Of a stretch of DNA of 64,000 nt, positions 36,781-51,539 are shown one piece after another; within the stretch, counting starts at the first letter, position 1; each line of letters opens with the position of its first letter. Under the pieces are notes generated by a model that was not told where the DNA came from, did no database searches, and worked only from the letters and a program-made list of their open reading frames with translations. The DNA lies in NCBI RefSeq assembly GCF_002973535.1, contig NZ_PVEP01000003.1, positions 274,326 through 338,325 of the forward strand, in the 5' to 3' direction. The position numbers and the translations under genes were made by a program. The DNA comes from Albidovulum denitrificans (GTDB lineage Bacteria > Pseudomonadota > Alphaproteobacteria > Rhodobacterales > Rhodobacteraceae).

Positions 36781-37698
36781 ATGGCCCTTCCCCGTCGCCT
36801 TTTGCCCTCTGTCAGCCTGCTGCGCGCCTTTGAGGCGGTCGTGCGCACCGGGTCGACCCTTGGCGCCGCGCAAGAGTTGCACCTGACGCAAGGGGCGGTG
36901 TCGCGCCTGATCCAGAGCCTTGAAACACAGGTCGGCGTCACGCTTTTTGTCCGCGACCGCCGCCGCCTGACGCCCACGGATGAGGCGCTGGCCTATGCGC
37001 GGGACGTGGCGAAGGCGCTTGAACTGATCTCCCGCGCGACGATGCGGCTTGGCTCGCCCACCGGGGGCGGGACGCTGTCGCTGGCGATCCTGCCGACCTT
37101 CGGCACCCGCTGGCTTGCCCCTCGACTGCCACGCTTTCTGGCGGCGCATCCGGGCATCACGATCAACCTTGCCACGCGGCTGAAGCCCTTCGATTTCGAT
37201 GAGGAAGGCTTCGATGCCGCGATCCATTTCGGCATCGGCACCTGGCCCGGCACCGAATCGGTCAAGCTGCTGGACGAACGCCTTGTCGCCTGCTGCGCGC
37301 CGGGCCTGCTGTCCGGGCGGATGATCGAAGACCCGCGCGATCTTTTCGCGCTACCGCTTCTTCGGCTTGAGACGCGACCGAACGCCTGGGCGGAATGGTT
37401 CGCCCATCACGGCGTTCATGACCCGGTCCCGCAGGGGATGATCTTCGATCAGTTCGCACCGATGATTCAGGCGATCATCCATGGCCTTGGCGTCGGGCTG
37501 CTGCCAGAGTTTCTGGCCCGCAGCGATCTGGAGGACGGGCGGCTTCTGCCCGTCCATGGCGGTCCGGTCCGGGTGGAGGGCAGCTATCAACTGGTCTGGC
37601 CAAAGACCGGCGCGCGGCACGCACCGCTTCTGGCCTTTCGCGACTGGCTGGTGGATGAGGCCGCCGATCCCGACGGGCTGGAGATGCTGCCCCGTTGA
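36781..37698 (+). CDS. LysR-family regulator, probably of gcdH
   Basis: The 305-residue protein has an N-terminal winged helix (LLRAFEAVVRTGSTLGAAQE, LTQGAVSRLIQSLETQVG) and a substrate-binding domain (LPTFGTRWLAPRLPRF, DFDEEGFDAAIHFG, IIHGLGVGLLPEF). I start it at the ATG at 36781; the open frame reaches 36679, but this start fits the family. The divergent position to gcdH, with 116 bases between, suggests it controls glutaryl-CoA dehydrogenase and perhaps the whole lysine block. The intergenic region has a CATATG palindrome but no unambiguous LysR box. Confidence 0.9.
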   Translation: MALPRRLLPSVSLLRAFEAVVRTGSTLGAAQELHLTQGAVSRLIQSLETQVGVTLFVRDRRRLTPTDEALAYARDVAKALELISRATMRLGSPTGGGTLSLAILPTFGTRWLAPRLPRFLAAHPGITINLATRLKPFDFDEEGFDAAIHFGIGTWPGTESVKLLDERLVACCAPGLLSGRMIEDPRDLFALPLLRLETRPNAWAEWFAHHGVHDPVPQGMIFDQFAPMIQAIIHGLGVGLLPEFLARSDLEDGRLLPVHGGPVRVEGSYQLVWPKTGARHAPLLAFRDWLVDEAADPDGLEMLPR

Positions 37699-37731
37699 CC
37701 TTTTCCGCATCACAACTCAGGCTTATCCATC

Positions 37732-38292
37732 ATGTCGTCCCGCACCTCGATCCATGACCGTCTTGCCGCCTCGCTGAAAGAGGCGCGCCGCGCCAAGGGG
37801 CTTAGCCTTGAGGCGGTGGCGAAGCTGTCCGGTGTCAGCCGGTCGATGGTCAGCCAGATCGAGCGCGGCGAATCGAGTCCGACGGTCGCGACGCTTTGGA
37901 ACCTGACACAGGCGTTGCAGGTGGATTTCGCGGGGCTGCTGGAAGGCCGCACCGCGCCGGGGATCGAGGTGATCCGCGCGAGCGACGCGCCCGTCATCGG
38001 CGGGCGGGGCCAGGGCGTTACCATCCGCATCCTGTCGCCCGCCGAGGCCGCGGGGGAACATGAGGTCTATGAATTGCGGTTCGAGGCGGGGGGCGAGTTG
38101 GTCAGCGACCCGCACGGGCCGGGCTGCCGCGAACATCTGACGGTTCTGGAAGGTACGCTTGGCGTCACCTCGGGTGAGGAGACATCACGGTTGGGGACCG
38201 GGGATACCGCACGCTATTTCGCCGATCGGCCACACAGGATCGAGGCGATCGGGACCACCGCGCGGGCGATCCTGATCGTGCAGAACAGCTAG
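37732..38292 (+). CDS. XRE-cupin transcriptional regulator
   Basis: The 186-residue protein joins an N-terminal helix-turn-helix of the XRE type (about 8-65: [40 protein letters not shown]) to a C-terminal cupin domain (about 105-183: [35 protein letters not shown]). Such regulators often sense a small metabolite through the cupin. The kbl-tdh operon begins 100 bases downstream on the same strand, so control of threonine breakdown is a reasonable guess. It starts 33 bases after the LysR gene. Confidence 0.9.
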   Translation: MSSRTSIHDRLAASLKEARRAKGLSLEAVAKLSGVSRSMVSQIERGESSPTVATLWNLTQALQVDFAGLLEGRTAPGIEVIRASDAPVIGGRGQGVTIRILSPAEAAGEHEVYELRFEAGGELVSDPHGPGCREHLTVLEGTLGVTSGEETSRLGTGDTARYFADRPHRIEAIGTTARAILIVQNS

Positions 38293-38338
38293 GCCCGGAT
38301 CGGCTAAAATCCGTTTTGATGGACGCGCATCCGGGATA

Positions 38339-38366
38339 TTGACATATCGACGGATGGCGGTATTAT
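38339..38366 (+). promoter_or_regulatory. Sigma-70-like promoter for kbl-tdh
   Basis: TTGACA (38339-38344), a 16-base spacer and TATTAT (38361-38366) make a near-consensus promoter 26 bases before the kbl ATG. The transcript would start just ahead of the ribosome binding site (ACGGAGGA), giving a very short leader. Confidence 0.75.
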
Positions 38367-38392
38367 TCCATCATCACGGAGGATATTCTGAC

Positions 38393-39583
38393 ATGACGGA
38401 CAAGGCCGGTTTCCTCGATCACCTGACCGAGACCCTGCGCGGCATCGACGCCGAAGGGCTGATGAAACGCGAACGGCTGATCCAGTCGGCGCAGGGAACG
38501 CTTATCCGTGTCGCGGGGCGCGACATGCTGAACCTGTGCGCCAACAATTATCTTGGGCTGGCGGATCATCCGGCGCTGATCGCGGCCGCGAAGGCGGCGA
38601 TGGACGATCACGGCTATGGCATGGCCTCGGTCCGGTTCATCTGCGGGACGCAGGACCTGCACCGGCAGTTGGAGGAGCGGATCGCGCGGTTCCTCGGCAA
38701 GGAGGATTCCATACTCTTCGCCGCCTGTTTCGACGCCAATGGCGGCTTGTTCGAGCCGCTTCTGGGGCCGGAGGACGCGGTGGTTTCCGATGCCCTCAAC
38801 CATGCCTCGATCATCGACGGCATACGGCTTTGCAAGGCCAAGCGCTATCGCTACGCCAATTCCGACATGGACGATCTTGAGGCGCAGTTGCGGCAGGCGC
38901 GCGCGGATGGCGCGCGGTTCATCATGGTCGCGACGGATGGCGTCTTTTCGATGGACGGCTATCTGGCGAAACTGCCCGAAATCGTGGCGCTGGCGGAAAA
39001 ATATGGCGCGCTGACGATGGTGGACGATTGTCACGCGACAGGCTTCATGGGGCCTGAGGGACGCGGGACGCCCGCCCATGCCGGGGTCGATGTCGATATC
39101 CTCACCGGGACGCTGGGCAAGGCCCTTGGCGGGGCGCTTGGCGGCTATATCGCCGGGCCGCAGCCGGTGATCGACCTTTTGCGGCAACGGGCGCGGCCTT
39201 ACCTCTTTTCCAACGCGCTGCCGCCTGCCGTCGTCGCGGCGGGTATCGCCGCCATCGACCTGATCGAGGCAGGGGACAATCTGCGCGCGCAACTGTTCGA
39301 CAATGCACGCTACTGGCGCGACGGGTTGCAGGCGGCGGGCTTTACCCTGCTGCCGGGCGAACACCCGATCATCCCGGTGATGCTGGGCGAAGCGAAGCTG
39401 GCGCAAGCCATGGCGGCAGAGCTTTACGACCGGGGTGTCTATGTCTCGGGCTTTTTCTTCCCGGTGGTGCCGAAGGGGCAGGCGCGGATTCGCACGCAGA
39501 TGAATGCGCGGCTGACGCGGGCGGGTCTGGATATCGCGCTTGACGCCTTTCGGGACGCGGGCAAGGCGGTGGGGGTGATCTGA
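38393..39583 (+). CDS. kbl: Glycine C-acetyltransferase (2-amino-3-ketobutyrate CoA ligase)
   Basis: The 396-residue PLP enzyme splits 2-amino-3-ketobutyrate with CoA into glycine and acetyl-CoA. It shows [73 protein letters not shown] and the PLP lysine in [15 protein letters not shown]. The ATG at 38393 follows GGAGGA. Its stop overlaps the tdh start (TGATG), forming the classical kbl-tdh threonine degradation pair. Confidence 0.96.
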   Translation: MTDKAGFLDHLTETLRGIDAEGLMKRERLIQSAQGTLIRVAGRDMLNLCANNYLGLADHPALIAAAKAAMDDHGYGMASVRFICGTQDLHRQLEERIARFLGKEDSILFAACFDANGGLFEPLLGPEDAVVSDALNHASIIDGIRLCKAKRYRYANSDMDDLEAQLRQARADGARFIMVATDGVFSMDGYLAKLPEIVALAEKYGALTMVDDCHATGFMGPEGRGTPAHAGVDVDILTGTLGKALGGALGGYIAGPQPVIDLLRQRARPYLFSNALPPAVVAAGIAAIDLIEAGDNLRAQLFDNARYWRDGLQAAGFTLLPGEHPIIPVMLGEAKLAQAMAAELYDRGVYVSGFFFPVVPKGQARIRTQMNARLTRAGLDIALDAFRDAGKAVGVI

Positions 39584-40620
39584 TGCGCAACGACATGAAG
39601 GCGCTGGCAAAGGCGAAACCGGAAACCGGGCTTTGGCTGGAACACCGCCCGGTGCCGGAGATCGGCCCGGACGACGTGCTGATCCGCATCCGCAAGACCG
39701 GGATCTGCGGCACCGACATCCATATCTGGAACTGGGACGACTGGGCGGCGCGGACGGTTCCGCTGGGCCTTGTCACGGGCCACGAATTCGCCGGTGAGAT
39801 CGTGGAGATCGGGCGGAATGTCGAAGGGCTGACCATCGGCCAGCGCTGTTCCGGCGAGGGGCATCTGATCGGCAAGCAGTCGCGGCAAAGCCGGGCCGGG
39901 AAGTTTCATCTGGACCCGGCAACCCGTGGGATCGGCGTCAACGAACAGGGCGCCTTCGCGCAATACCTGCGCCTGCCCGCCTTCAACGTCGTCCCCCTGC
40001 CCGACGAGATCGACGATGAGATCGGCGCAATCCTCGACCCGCTTGGCAATGCGGTTCACACCGCGCTGTCCTTCGATCTCGTGGGCGAGGACGTGCTGAT
40101 CACCGGCGCCGGCCCCATCGGCATCATGGCAGCCGCCGTCGCCCGCCATGTCGGCGCGCGGCATGTTGTGATCACCGACGTCAACCAAGACCGGCTGGAC
40201 CTGGCAGCAGCGGTGACGGACGTGGTGCCGGTCAATGTCGCGAAGCAGGAGTTGAAAGAGGTCGAGGGCGCGCTTCGGATGAAGGAAGGCTTCGACGTCG
40301 GGATGGAGATGTCGGGCAATCAGGCCGCACTCGACCAGATGGTCGAAAACCTGGTGATGGGCGGGCGGATCGCGATGCTGGGCATTCCGCCGGGCAAAAG
40401 TCCCGTGGACTGGTCGCGCATCGTCTTCAAGGCGATCACGATCAAGGGCGTCTACGGCCGCGAGATCTTTGAGACCTGGTACAAGATGATCGCGATGCTG
40501 GAAAACGGTCTCGACATCCGCCGGGTCATCACCCACCGATTCAAGGCCGACGACTTCCGTGACGGGTTCGAGGTGATGCGGTCGGGCAAAAGCGGCAAGG
40601 TCGTGCTGGACTGGGGCTGA
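39583..40620 (+). CDS. tdh: L-threonine 3-dehydrogenase
   Basis: The 345-residue zinc medium-chain dehydrogenase oxidises L-threonine to 2-amino-3-ketobutyrate, the substrate of kbl. Motifs: [18 protein letters not shown] (catalytic zinc Cys), [13 protein letters not shown], a Rossmann-fold [17 protein letters not shown] and [12 protein letters not shown]. It also has the [14 protein letters not shown] region where other Tdh proteins have CGHC-type structural zinc ligands; here the structural Cys set looks depleted. Co-translated with kbl. Confidence 0.93.
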   Translation: MRNDMKALAKAKPETGLWLEHRPVPEIGPDDVLIRIRKTGICGTDIHIWNWDDWAARTVPLGLVTGHEFAGEIVEIGRNVEGLTIGQRCSGEGHLIGKQSRQSRAGKFHLDPATRGIGVNEQGAFAQYLRLPAFNVVPLPDEIDDEIGAILDPLGNAVHTALSFDLVGEDVLITGAGPIGIMAAAVARHVGARHVVITDVNQDRLDLAAAVTDVVPVNVAKQELKEVEGALRMKEGFDVGMEMSGNQAALDQMVENLVMGGRIAMLGIPPGKSPVDWSRIVFKAITIKGVYGREIFETWYKMIAMLENGLDIRRVITHRFKADDFRDGFEVMRSGKSGKVVLDWG

Positions 40621-40685
40621 CAGCCTGTTCCGTTCGGGCGCGGGATCGACTATATGATGCTGTCTTGCCGCCCGAGGATGCCCCG

Positions 40686-44428
<3,743 letters not shown>

Positions 44429-44457
44429 CCCGCGTCACAGGCCTCCGATAACAGGCA

Positions 44458-44480
44458 GCCCGGCACGCTCGGTGCCGGGC
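44458..44480 (+). terminator. Hairpin after gyrB
   Basis: Perfect 9-base arms (44458-44466 and 44472-44480, GCCCGGCAC and complement) with a 5-base loop, 30 bases after the gyrB stop. There is no T-run, so termination is likely but not certain. Confidence 0.6.
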
Positions 44481-44647
44481 GCGGAAGTCAGGCACCGAAA
44501 ACAGCCTTTTCGACCATGACGGCCCCGAACGTCCGTGCTAGGGCGGTCCCCGTGACCCTTTGACGCGCAACCACAGCGCGACCATGGCGTCACGTCGGCC
44601 CCCGGTAACACCGGGACCGGCCCGATTCGTGTCCTGTGGAGTCGCCG

Positions 44648-45610
44648 ATGCGCATGCTCGTCTTTACTGCCTGCCTGATCGCCGGCCCCGCCATGGCCGA
44701 TGTCGATACGGCGGTGACGAAGGACATCCTGCCCGCCTTCGCCCGCTTCGGCGAGGAGACGGAGGCGCTGGTCAACAGCGCGCTGGTCGATTGCCGCCCC
44801 GCCGCCCTGCGCCCCGCCTTTCAGGAAACCTTCGACGCCTGGATCGCGATAAGCCCGTTTCAGTTCGGCCCCCTGGCCGACAGGGGCCGCAACCTTGCCA
44901 TCGCGCTTTGGCCCGACAATGGCGACATGGTGGGCAAGACCGTCGTCGGGCTTGTCGCGGCGAAGGACCCGGCGGTCGACAGCGAAAGCGGGTTCGCCAA
45001 GGTCACGGTCGCCGGGCGCGGTCTGTTCGCGCTTGAACGGCTGCTTTATGATGAGACGCTTTCGGACTACGGGCGCAACGACTATGCCTGCCACCTGACG
45101 CTTGCCATTGCCGCCGACCTGAACCGGGTGGCGCGCGACATGAACGCGGAATGGCCGGGCCATGCGAAAAGCCTGACGACGGCGGGCGCGGCGGGGAATG
45201 AGGTTTATCCCGACAAAAGCGCGGCGCGCGAGGCGCTCTTCACCGCGCTCTTCACCGGCCTCGATTTCACCAAGACCCAGCGTCTTAGCCGCCCGATGGG
45301 GACCTTCGAGGCCCCGCGCCCTGACCTGGCCGAGGCGCGGCGGTCGGGGCGGTCGATGCGCAATGTCGTTCTGTCGCTGAAGGCCTTGCGGCAGTTGGCG
45401 ATGGACCTTGCCACCGGCCCGGTTCCGCGCAGCGAAGCCGCGTTCGACGTGGCGATCGGCTATGCCGAGGGTCTGGACGACCCCGACATGTCCGGCGCGG
45501 CGGACCCGACCGGGCGGCTGAAGCTTGAGATCCTGCAACAGAAGATCGCCCGCATTCAGGATGCCGTCGCGGCCGAGATCGGTGCCGATCTGGGCACGGC
45601 GTCGCAGTAG
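44648..45610 (+). CDS. Imelysin family periplasmic protein
   Basis: The 320-residue protein starts at the ATG at 44648 (GGAG upstream) with a short signal peptide, MRMLVFTACLIAGPAMA. It resembles the imelysin (M75) family, helical periplasmic or outer membrane proteins often linked to iron uptake: the segments FQETFDAWIAISPFQFGPLA and AVDSESGFAKVTVAGRGLFALERLLYD are recognisable. The family motif GxHxxE appears to read GLFALE, with Phe in place of His, so metal binding there may be lost. The real function of most members is unknown. Confidence 0.78.
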   Translation: MRMLVFTACLIAGPAMADVDTAVTKDILPAFARFGEETEALVNSALVDCRPAALRPAFQETFDAWIAISPFQFGPLADRGRNLAIALWPDNGDMVGKTVVGLVAAKDPAVDSESGFAKVTVAGRGLFALERLLYDETLSDYGRNDYACHLTLAIAADLNRVARDMNAEWPGHAKSLTTAGAAGNEVYPDKSAAREALFTALFTGLDFTKTQRLSRPMGTFEAPRPDLAEARRSGRSMRNVVLSLKALRQLAMDLATGPVPRSEAAFDVAIGYAEGLDDPDMSGAADPTGRLKLEILQQKIARIQDAVAAEIGADLGTASQ

Positions 45611-45691
45611 GGTCCCCCCGACGCGCCGCGTCGTCTGGTATCTGCTCCCCCGGCCCGATAGCATCGCCGGACGCGGCGCGAAGGGGGACGG

Positions 45692-46567
45692 GTGCAGACA
45701 CTGGCAGATGAGAAACGGCGGCGCCTGTCCGGGGCCGTTTTGATGTGCGCCGGTGTTGCCTGCCTCAGCACCAATGACGCGCTGGCCAAGACGCTGACGG
45801 CCCATTACGCACCGTTCCAGATCATGTTCCTGCGCAACCTGATCGCGCTGCCCGTCGCGGTGGTGATCGCGCTGGTTCTGGGCGGGCCGTCCGCGCTTCT
45901 GTCCCGCCGACCCATGGCGCATCTTCTGCGCGGGTTCCTCTGGGTCGCGGCGACGTTCCTGTTCTTCACCAGCCTCAAACATCTTGGCCTTGCCGAGGCG
46001 ACGGCGCTGATCTTCGTGGCCCCGCTTTTCATCACCGCGATCTCCGCCCTCTTCCTGCGCGAAGAGGTCGGCTGGCGGCGCTGGCTTGCCGTCATCGTCG
46101 GGTTTATCGGGGTGCTGATCGTGATCCGTCCGGGGGGCGCTGCGTTTCAGGCGGTCTCTCTCCTGCCGGTCGCGACGGCGCTGGTCTATGCGTTTCTGAT
46201 GCTGGGCTCGCGGCTGGTCGATCCGCGCGAAAGCATCTGGACGCTGCTTTTGTACCTGACCGGAACCGGCGCGCTTCTCAGCGGGGTTCTGGTACCGTTC
46301 GTCTGGCTACCGGTCCGGGCCGAGGATGTATGGCTTTTCGTTTCCATCGCGCTTTTCGGAACGGCAGGCATGACGATGATTTCCCAGGCCTTCCGGCTTG
46401 CCCCCGCAACGCTGGTTGCGCCGCTGGATTACACCGCGCTGATCTGGGCGACGGCTTTCGGCTGGCTGATCTGGGCCGAGGTGCCTGACAGCGCGACCTA
46501 CCTTGGCGCCGCGATCATCATCGCAAGCGGCGTGGTCGTGATCCTGCGGGAAAGCCGCGCCGGTTAG
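45692..46567 (+). CDS. DMT-superfamily (EamA) membrane transporter
   Basis: The 291-residue protein has about ten hydrophobic segments in two EamA repeats, for example SGAVLMCAGVACLSTNDALA at the N-terminus, EATALIFVAPLFITAISALF, and the second repeat ending GAAIIIASGVVVILRESRA. Proteins of this kind export small metabolites such as amino acids; the substrate cannot be read from sequence. The start is a GTG at 45692 behind AAGGGGG; the next in-frame ATG is 17 codons further on. Confidence 0.9.
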   Translation: MQTLADEKRRRLSGAVLMCAGVACLSTNDALAKTLTAHYAPFQIMFLRNLIALPVAVVIALVLGGPSALLSRRPMAHLLRGFLWVAATFLFFTSLKHLGLAEATALIFVAPLFITAISALFLREEVGWRRWLAVIVGFIGVLIVIRPGGAAFQAVSLLPVATALVYAFLMLGSRLVDPRESIWTLLLYLTGTGALLSGVLVPFVWLPVRAEDVWLFVSIALFGTAGMTMISQAFRLAPATLVAPLDYTALIWATAFGWLIWAEVPDSATYLGAAIIIASGVVVILRESRAG

Positions 46568-46608
46568 ATTTTCGCGGCCAACAGGGCGGTGTTAACCCTT
46601 CCTTCACC

Positions 46609-47391
46609 ATGGAGCGCGACGCTTGGGCCATGCCCGCACACTCCGCCTTTCACGAAGCGCCCCTGCCCCTCTTTGACGCCGATGAGGCGGCCGGGTTGCC
46701 GCTGCCGGGGGTGCGGCTTCCCTCCTATATCCGCGACCACCGGCAACGGCTTCGCGCCCGCTTCATGCAGGGCGGTGCCGCCGCGATGCCCGATTATGAA
46801 CTGCTGGAACTTGTCCTCTTCCGCGCCATTCCGCGTCAGGATGTCAAACCTCTGGCTCACGCGCTTTTGCAACGGTTCGGGGACTTCAACCGGGTCCTGT
46901 CCGCCCCGGCGGAGCGGTTGAAAGAGATCAAGGGGGCCGGTGACGCCGTCGTTCAGGAACTCAAGATCGTCGAGGCGGCCGCCCATCGCCTTGCCCGCGC
47001 GAAGGTGATGCACCGGCCGGTGCTGTCCTCATGGGACCAGCTTCTCGACTATTGCCGCAGCGCCATGGCGCATCGCGAGACGGAGCAGTTCCGGGTGCTG
47101 TACCTCGACCGCAAGAACGTTTTGATCGCGGATGAGGAACAGGCGCGCGGCACCGTGGATCACGTTCCCGTCTACCCGCGCGAGGTCATCAAGCGGGCGC
47201 TGGAAATCACCGCAAGCGCGCTGATTCTGGTCCACAACCATCCATCGGGGGACCCCACGCCTTCGCCGCAGGACATCGAGATCACGGCGCGGATCTGTGA
47301 CGCGGCCGAGACGATGGGGATCGTCGTTCACGACCACCTCATCATCGGCAAGACCCGCGATCTCAGCTTCCGGTCCGAGGGGCTTTTGTAA
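46609..47391 (+). CDS. radC: RadC family JAB-domain protein
   Basis: The 260-residue protein has an N-terminal helix-hairpin-helix-like part (DYELLELVLFRAIPRQDVKP, LKEIKGAGDAVVQELKIVEA) and a C-terminal JAMM metalloprotease-like domain with HNHPSGDPTPSPQD holding the zinc ligands, then VHDHLIIGKTRDLSFRSEGL. Despite the name, a direct repair role for RadC has been disputed. Starts at 46609 and 46630 are both possible. Confidence 0.93.
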   Translation: MERDAWAMPAHSAFHEAPLPLFDADEAAGLPLPGVRLPSYIRDHRQRLRARFMQGGAAAMPDYELLELVLFRAIPRQDVKPLAHALLQRFGDFNRVLSAPAERLKEIKGAGDAVVQELKIVEAAAHRLARAKVMHRPVLSSWDQLLDYCRSAMAHRETEQFRVLYLDRKNVLIADEEQARGTVDHVPVYPREVIKRALEITASALILVHNHPSGDPTPSPQDIEITARICDAAETMGIVVHDHLIIGKTRDLSFRSEGLL

Positions 47392-47396
47392 GCCCG

Positions 47397-48419
47397 TCAG
47401 TCGCGCGAGGCGACGGTCAGCGGGCCATCCCAGCCCGGCAGCGGCGCGACGACAAAATCACCGATCGCATCGCATCCCGGCATGGCCTGAACGAAGGTTT
47501 CATTCATCCCCGGCTTGCCGCCTTCCATCGTGACGAACCGGGCGCGCAGCGTGGTGCCGCAGTTGGCCTCGGTCGTCGTCGCCTCGGCCTCGACCGCGAC
47601 GGTGTTGGCCGTGTCGGCGGCGGTGAAGACCTCGGCCAGCATCGGCCTGTCAAGCGACGGATCGCCCAGCACCACAAGCGTTGCGCCACCGGTCAGGCCC
47701 GCGTCGCCCGGACGGTTGGCGGAGAAAAAGCCCTCGGCGCCATAGGCCGCGCCGTCCTGATAAAGGTTCAGGCCCAGATCGGCGCCGCCCGAAATGGCGA
47801 TGCGCCGCATGCGGTCCAGATCGGCCACCCGGCGTTCGAAGGTGAGCGTTTCACCGTCGCCGAAGCTGGCGGTCACCTTGGCGTCGGTCGCCATCACCGG
47901 AATGGTGACGTTGACCATGCCTGCTGCATCCGTCATCAGCGCGAAGCTTAGCCCGGCATGGTCGAAGACCACCCGTTCCTCGGGGTGGCAGGGCGCCGAA
48001 AGTGCCGCTTTCAGCGTGCCAGAGGCGCCAAGGCTTAGCGTCAGGGCCGGGGCGCCGCAGGGAATGCCAAAGACCGTATAGCTTTTGTCGGCATCCGTTT
48101 CGGGGCGCTTGTAGTCATCCGCGACCGCATCCATCCGGGCCGCAAGAAGGACGCCGGATTTCAGCTCACCCACCGCGACGGCGGGGAAATCGGGCAGTGC
48201 ATCGGTCGATACCTGCGCGACCTGCGGCCCGGCAATCTCGGCCATCTTCGGCTGCGCGGCGACGGGCGCGACGCTGGCGACGATGGTCCCGGCCGGTTTG
48301 GGGGCCGAGACGAAGACGCCGCGCAGGGCTGCCCCGATCTCATGCGTGTTCTGCATCACATGGCCTGTCGCGGCGGCAAGGAAGAAGGTTGCGCCGGCCA
48401 TCAGGATTCTGCGTTTCAT
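47397..48419 (-). CDS. Exported protein of unknown function upstream region of secA end
   Basis: The 340-residue protein begins with a signal peptide or anchor (MKRRILMAGATFFLAAATGH); the ATG at 48419 is preferred over a GTG four codons earlier. The mature part is beta-rich and has Cys pairs (GIPCGAP, SAPCHPEE, EANCGTT, AMPGCDAIG) suggesting periplasmic disulfides. I do not recognise a named domain. It lies downstream of secA on the same strand, separated from it by a strong terminator, and its stop is 5 bases from the convergent radC stop. Confidence 0.85.
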   Translation of the reverse strand: MKRRILMAGATFFLAAATGHVMQNTHEIGAALRGVFVSAPKPAGTIVASVAPVAAQPKMAEIAGPQVAQVSTDALPDFPAVAVGELKSGVLLAARMDAVADDYKRPETDADKSYTVFGIPCGAPALTLSLGASGTLKAALSAPCHPEERVVFDHAGLSFALMTDAAGMVNVTIPVMATDAKVTASFGDGETLTFERRVADLDRMRRIAISGGADLGLNLYQDGAAYGAEGFFSANRPGDAGLTGGATLVVLGDPSLDRPMLAEVFTAADTANTVAVEAEATTTEANCGTTLRARFVTMEGGKPGMNETFVQAMPGCDAIGDFVVAPLPGWDGPLTVASRD

Positions 48420-48577
48420 TGGAAGACTCACCCCCCGGAAAACTTTACCTTTTGTTCAGGATTAGCGAACGATCGGGGCATGATCGGGGCTGAGACATGA
48501 CAATTCGGAATCCGAATTCGTCCAGACAGCCACAGAATTTGGGGGGATGCGGGTCAATCCCCCGCTAGATACGCGAA

Positions 48578-48605
48578 ACGCCGGGGCCAACACTGGCCCC
48601 GGCGT
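48578..48605 (-). terminator. Terminator after secA
   Basis: Perfect 12-base arms (48578-48589 and 48594-48605, ACGCCGGGGCCA and complement) with a 4-base loop, 35 bases after the secA stop. On the minus strand the stem is followed by TTTCGC. Confidence 0.8.
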
Positions 48606-48640
48606 CACAATGCTGACACCATTTTGCTCTGCCCGCCGAC

Positions 48641-51352
48641 TCAGGCGAGGCGGCCGTGGCAGTGCTTGAACTTCTCGCCCGATCCGCAGGGGCAGGGATC
48701 GTTCCGTCCCGGATTGCCCCAGGTCGCCTGATCTGCCGGATCGAAGCCCTCGACCAGGGGTTTGCGCGCATCGCCCTCGGCCAATGCCGCGGCGGCGGCG
48801 GCTTCCAGAATCTGTTCCGGCGCGTCCGGCTGCTGCGCCATCTGCGCGACCATCTGCTGTTGTTCTTCCTCGGTCAGCGGACGCACCCGCGCCAGCTTCT
48901 GCGTCACGTCGATGCGCAGGCTGTCGAGCATATGTTCGAAAAGCGCGAAGGCCTCGGTCTTGTATTCCGCCAGCGGGTCGCGCTGCGCATAGCCACGGAA
49001 CCCGATGACCGAGCGCAGATGTTCCAGCGTCACGAGGTGTTCGCGCCACTTGCCGTCGATCGTCTGAAGCAGGAACTGCTTTTCGATCTGGCGCATCATC
49101 TCCGGCCCGAAGGCTTCGGTCTTCTCGGCGATCATCGCATCGCTGGCGTCACAGAGACGTTCGCGCACGACCTCCTGATCCACGCCTTCCTCGGCGGCCC
49201 AGGCCGCCAGCGGCGGGTCAAGCGCCAGCTTGTCGCGCGTCTCGGCCAGAAGCCCTTCGGTGTTCCACTGATCCGCGTAGCTTTTCGGCGGCAGGTAGGT
49301 ATCGACGAGGTCGTCGATCACCTGATGACGCATGTCGCCGGTGATATCCTCAAGATCCTCGGTCTGCATGATCTCAAGCCGCTGGCTGAAGATCACCTTG
49401 CGCTGATCATTCATCACGTCGTCGAACTTCAGAAGCTGCTTGCGGATGTCGAAGTTGCGCCCTTCGACCTTCGCCTGCGCGCGTTCAAGCGACTTGTTGA
49501 CCCAAGGGTGGATGATCGCCTCGCCTTCCTTCATGCCCAGCGAGGACAGCACCTTGTCCAGCCGGTCGGATCCGAAGATCCGCATCAGGTCGTCTTCAAG
49601 GCTGAGGAAGAAGGTGGAGCGGCCGGGGTCGCCCTGACGGCCTGAGCGGCCGCGCAGCTGGTTGTCGATGCGGCGGCTTTCGTGGCGTTCGGTCGAAAGG
49701 ACGAAAAGACCGCCCGCCTCGATCACCTTCTGCTTTTCCTCGGCATGCTGCGCCTCGATCCGCGCGCGGACGTCGTCGGGGTTGGCGTCGGGATTGGCGG
49801 CGAGTTCCTCAAGCACCTTCATCTCGACATTGCCGCCAAGCTGGATGTCGGTACCGCGCCCGGCCATGTTGGTCGCGATGGTGACGGCGCCGATCCGGCC
49901 GGCATCGGCGACGATCTTCGCCTCCTGCTCATGCTGGCGGGCGTTGAGGACGTTATGCGCGACGCCTTCCTTGGTCAGCATCGCCGACAGTTCCTCGGAC
50001 TTCTCGATCGAGGTGGTGCCGACGAGGACCGGCTGCCCTTTTTCATGCGCCTTATGGATACGCTTCATCACGGCGTCGAGCTTTTCGCGCGCCGTGCGAT
50101 AGACCTGATCGTGGTCGTCCTTGCGCGCGACGGGGCGGTTGGTCGGCACTTCGACGACGCCCAGCTTGTAGATGTCCATGAATTCGTCGGCCTCGGTCGC
50201 GGCGGTGCCGGTCATGCCCGAAAGCGTGTTGTAGAGGCGGAAGTAGTTCTGGAACGTCACCGAGGCGAGGGTGACGTTCTCCGGCTGGATCTTGACGCCT
50301 TCCTTGGCCTCGATGGCCTGATGCAACCCGTCCGACAGGCGGCGGCCCTGCATCATCCGGCCGGTGAATTCGTCGATCAGCATGATCTCGCCGTCGCGGA
50401 CGATGTAGTGCTGGTCCTTGTGGAACATCGTATGCGCGCGAAGCGCCTGCGTGGCGTGGTGAACGATGGTCGTCGATTCCGGGTCGTACAGCGTCTGGCC
50501 TTCCGGCAGGACGCCCGCTTCCTGAAGCCGCTGTTCCAGAACCTCGTTGCCTTCCTCGGTGAAGGTCGCGTTACGCGCTTTTTCGTCGATCTTGTAATGC
50601 TCGGCCGTCAGGTTCGGGATGAACTGGTTCAGCGTCACGTAAAGGTCCGACCGGTCCTGGCTTGGCCCCGAGATGATCAGAGGGGTCCGCGCCTCGTCGA
50701 TGAGGATGGAGTCGACCTCGTCCACGATGGCGAAGTTATGCCCGCGCTGCATCATCTCCTCGATCGAACCACGCATGTTGTCGCGCAGGTAGTCGAAGCC
50801 GAGTTCGTTGTTCGTGGCATAGGTCACGTCGGCGCGATAGGCCTCGCGCTTTTCCTCGGGCGGCTGGTAGGGGTAGACGACACCCACCGTCATGCCGAGC
50901 TGTTCAAAGACCTTGCCCATCCATTCCGCATCGCGCCGGGCGAGGTAGTCGTTGACCGTGACGACATGCACGCCCTTGCCGGTCAGCGCGTTCAGATAGG
51001 CCGGGAAGGTGGCGACGAGGGTCTTGCCCTCACCCGTCTTCATCTCGGCGATATTGCCCTGATGCAGGAAGATCCCGCCCATAAGCTGCACGTCGAAGGC
51101 GCGCAGGCCCAACGCGCGGCGCGCGGCCTCACGGCAGTTGGCGAAGGCTTCGGGCAGGATGGCGTTCAAATCCTCCCCCTCCTGCGCGCGTTTGGAAAGC
51201 GCGTGGGTGCGGTGCTTGATCTCATCGTCGCTCAGCGCCTCGAATTCAGGCTCAAGGGCGTTGATCTTGGCTACCAGCGGGCGGATCGATTTCACCTTGC
51301 GGTCGTTCGGGGTTCCGAAGACCTTCTTCGCGATAGTACCGATACCCAGCAT
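48641..51352 (-). CDS. secA: Protein translocase ATPase SecA
   Basis: The 903-residue motor drives preproteins through SecYEG at the inner membrane. I start it at the ATG at 51352 ([24 protein letters not shown] upstream); the longer frame lacks support. Motifs: Walker A region [34 protein letters not shown], Walker B-like [36 protein letters not shown] and [20 protein letters not shown]. The C-terminal zinc finger [14 protein letters not shown] binds SecB and lipid. Length matches alphaproteobacterial SecA. Confidence 0.98.
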   Translation of the reverse strand: MLGIGTIAKKVFGTPNDRKVKSIRPLVAKINALEPEFEALSDDEIKHRTHALSKRAQEGEDLNAILPEAFANCREAARRALGLRAFDVQLMGGIFLHQGNIAEMKTGEGKTLVATFPAYLNALTGKGVHVVTVNDYLARRDAEWMGKVFEQLGMTVGVVYPYQPPEEKREAYRADVTYATNNELGFDYLRDNMRGSIEEMMQRGHNFAIVDEVDSILIDEARTPLIISGPSQDRSDLYVTLNQFIPNLTAEHYKIDEKARNATFTEEGNEVLEQRLQEAGVLPEGQTLYDPESTTIVHHATQALRAHTMFHKDQHYIVRDGEIMLIDEFTGRMMQGRRLSDGLHQAIEAKEGVKIQPENVTLASVTFQNYFRLYNTLSGMTGTAATEADEFMDIYKLGVVEVPTNRPVARKDDHDQVYRTAREKLDAVMKRIHKAHEKGQPVLVGTTSIEKSEELSAMLTKEGVAHNVLNARQHEQEAKIVADAGRIGAVTIATNMAGRGTDIQLGGNVEMKVLEELAANPDANPDDVRARIEAQHAEEKQKVIEAGGLFVLSTERHESRRIDNQLRGRSGRQGDPGRSTFFLSLEDDLMRIFGSDRLDKVLSSLGMKEGEAIIHPWVNKSLERAQAKVEGRNFDIRKQLLKFDDVMNDQRKVIFSQRLEIMQTEDLEDITGDMRHQVIDDLVDTYLPPKSYADQWNTEGLLAETRDKLALDPPLAAWAAEEGVDQEVVRERLCDASDAMIAEKTEAFGPEMMRQIEKQFLLQTIDGKWREHLVTLEHLRSVIGFRGYAQRDPLAEYKTEAFALFEHMLDSLRIDVTQKLARVRPLTEEEQQQMVAQMAQQPDAPEQILEAAAAAALAEGDARKPLVEGFDPADQATWGNPGRNDPCPCGSGEKFKHCHGRLA

Positions 51353-51539
51353 GTTTTCTCCGCTCGGCTTACCCATGACGGTTTCGTGTGAAAGGCGGCC
51401 TTGCCGCGCCTTTGCGCCTTGCCTAGAACGGCTGCGAAACAACGGACGGCACGGTCTTCACAGGACCAACCGCGATGTAAGGGCCTGCCGCCAGATAGTC
51501 AACGCCGTGGGGTCCCACGGCCCAAACAGGAGCATCCTG

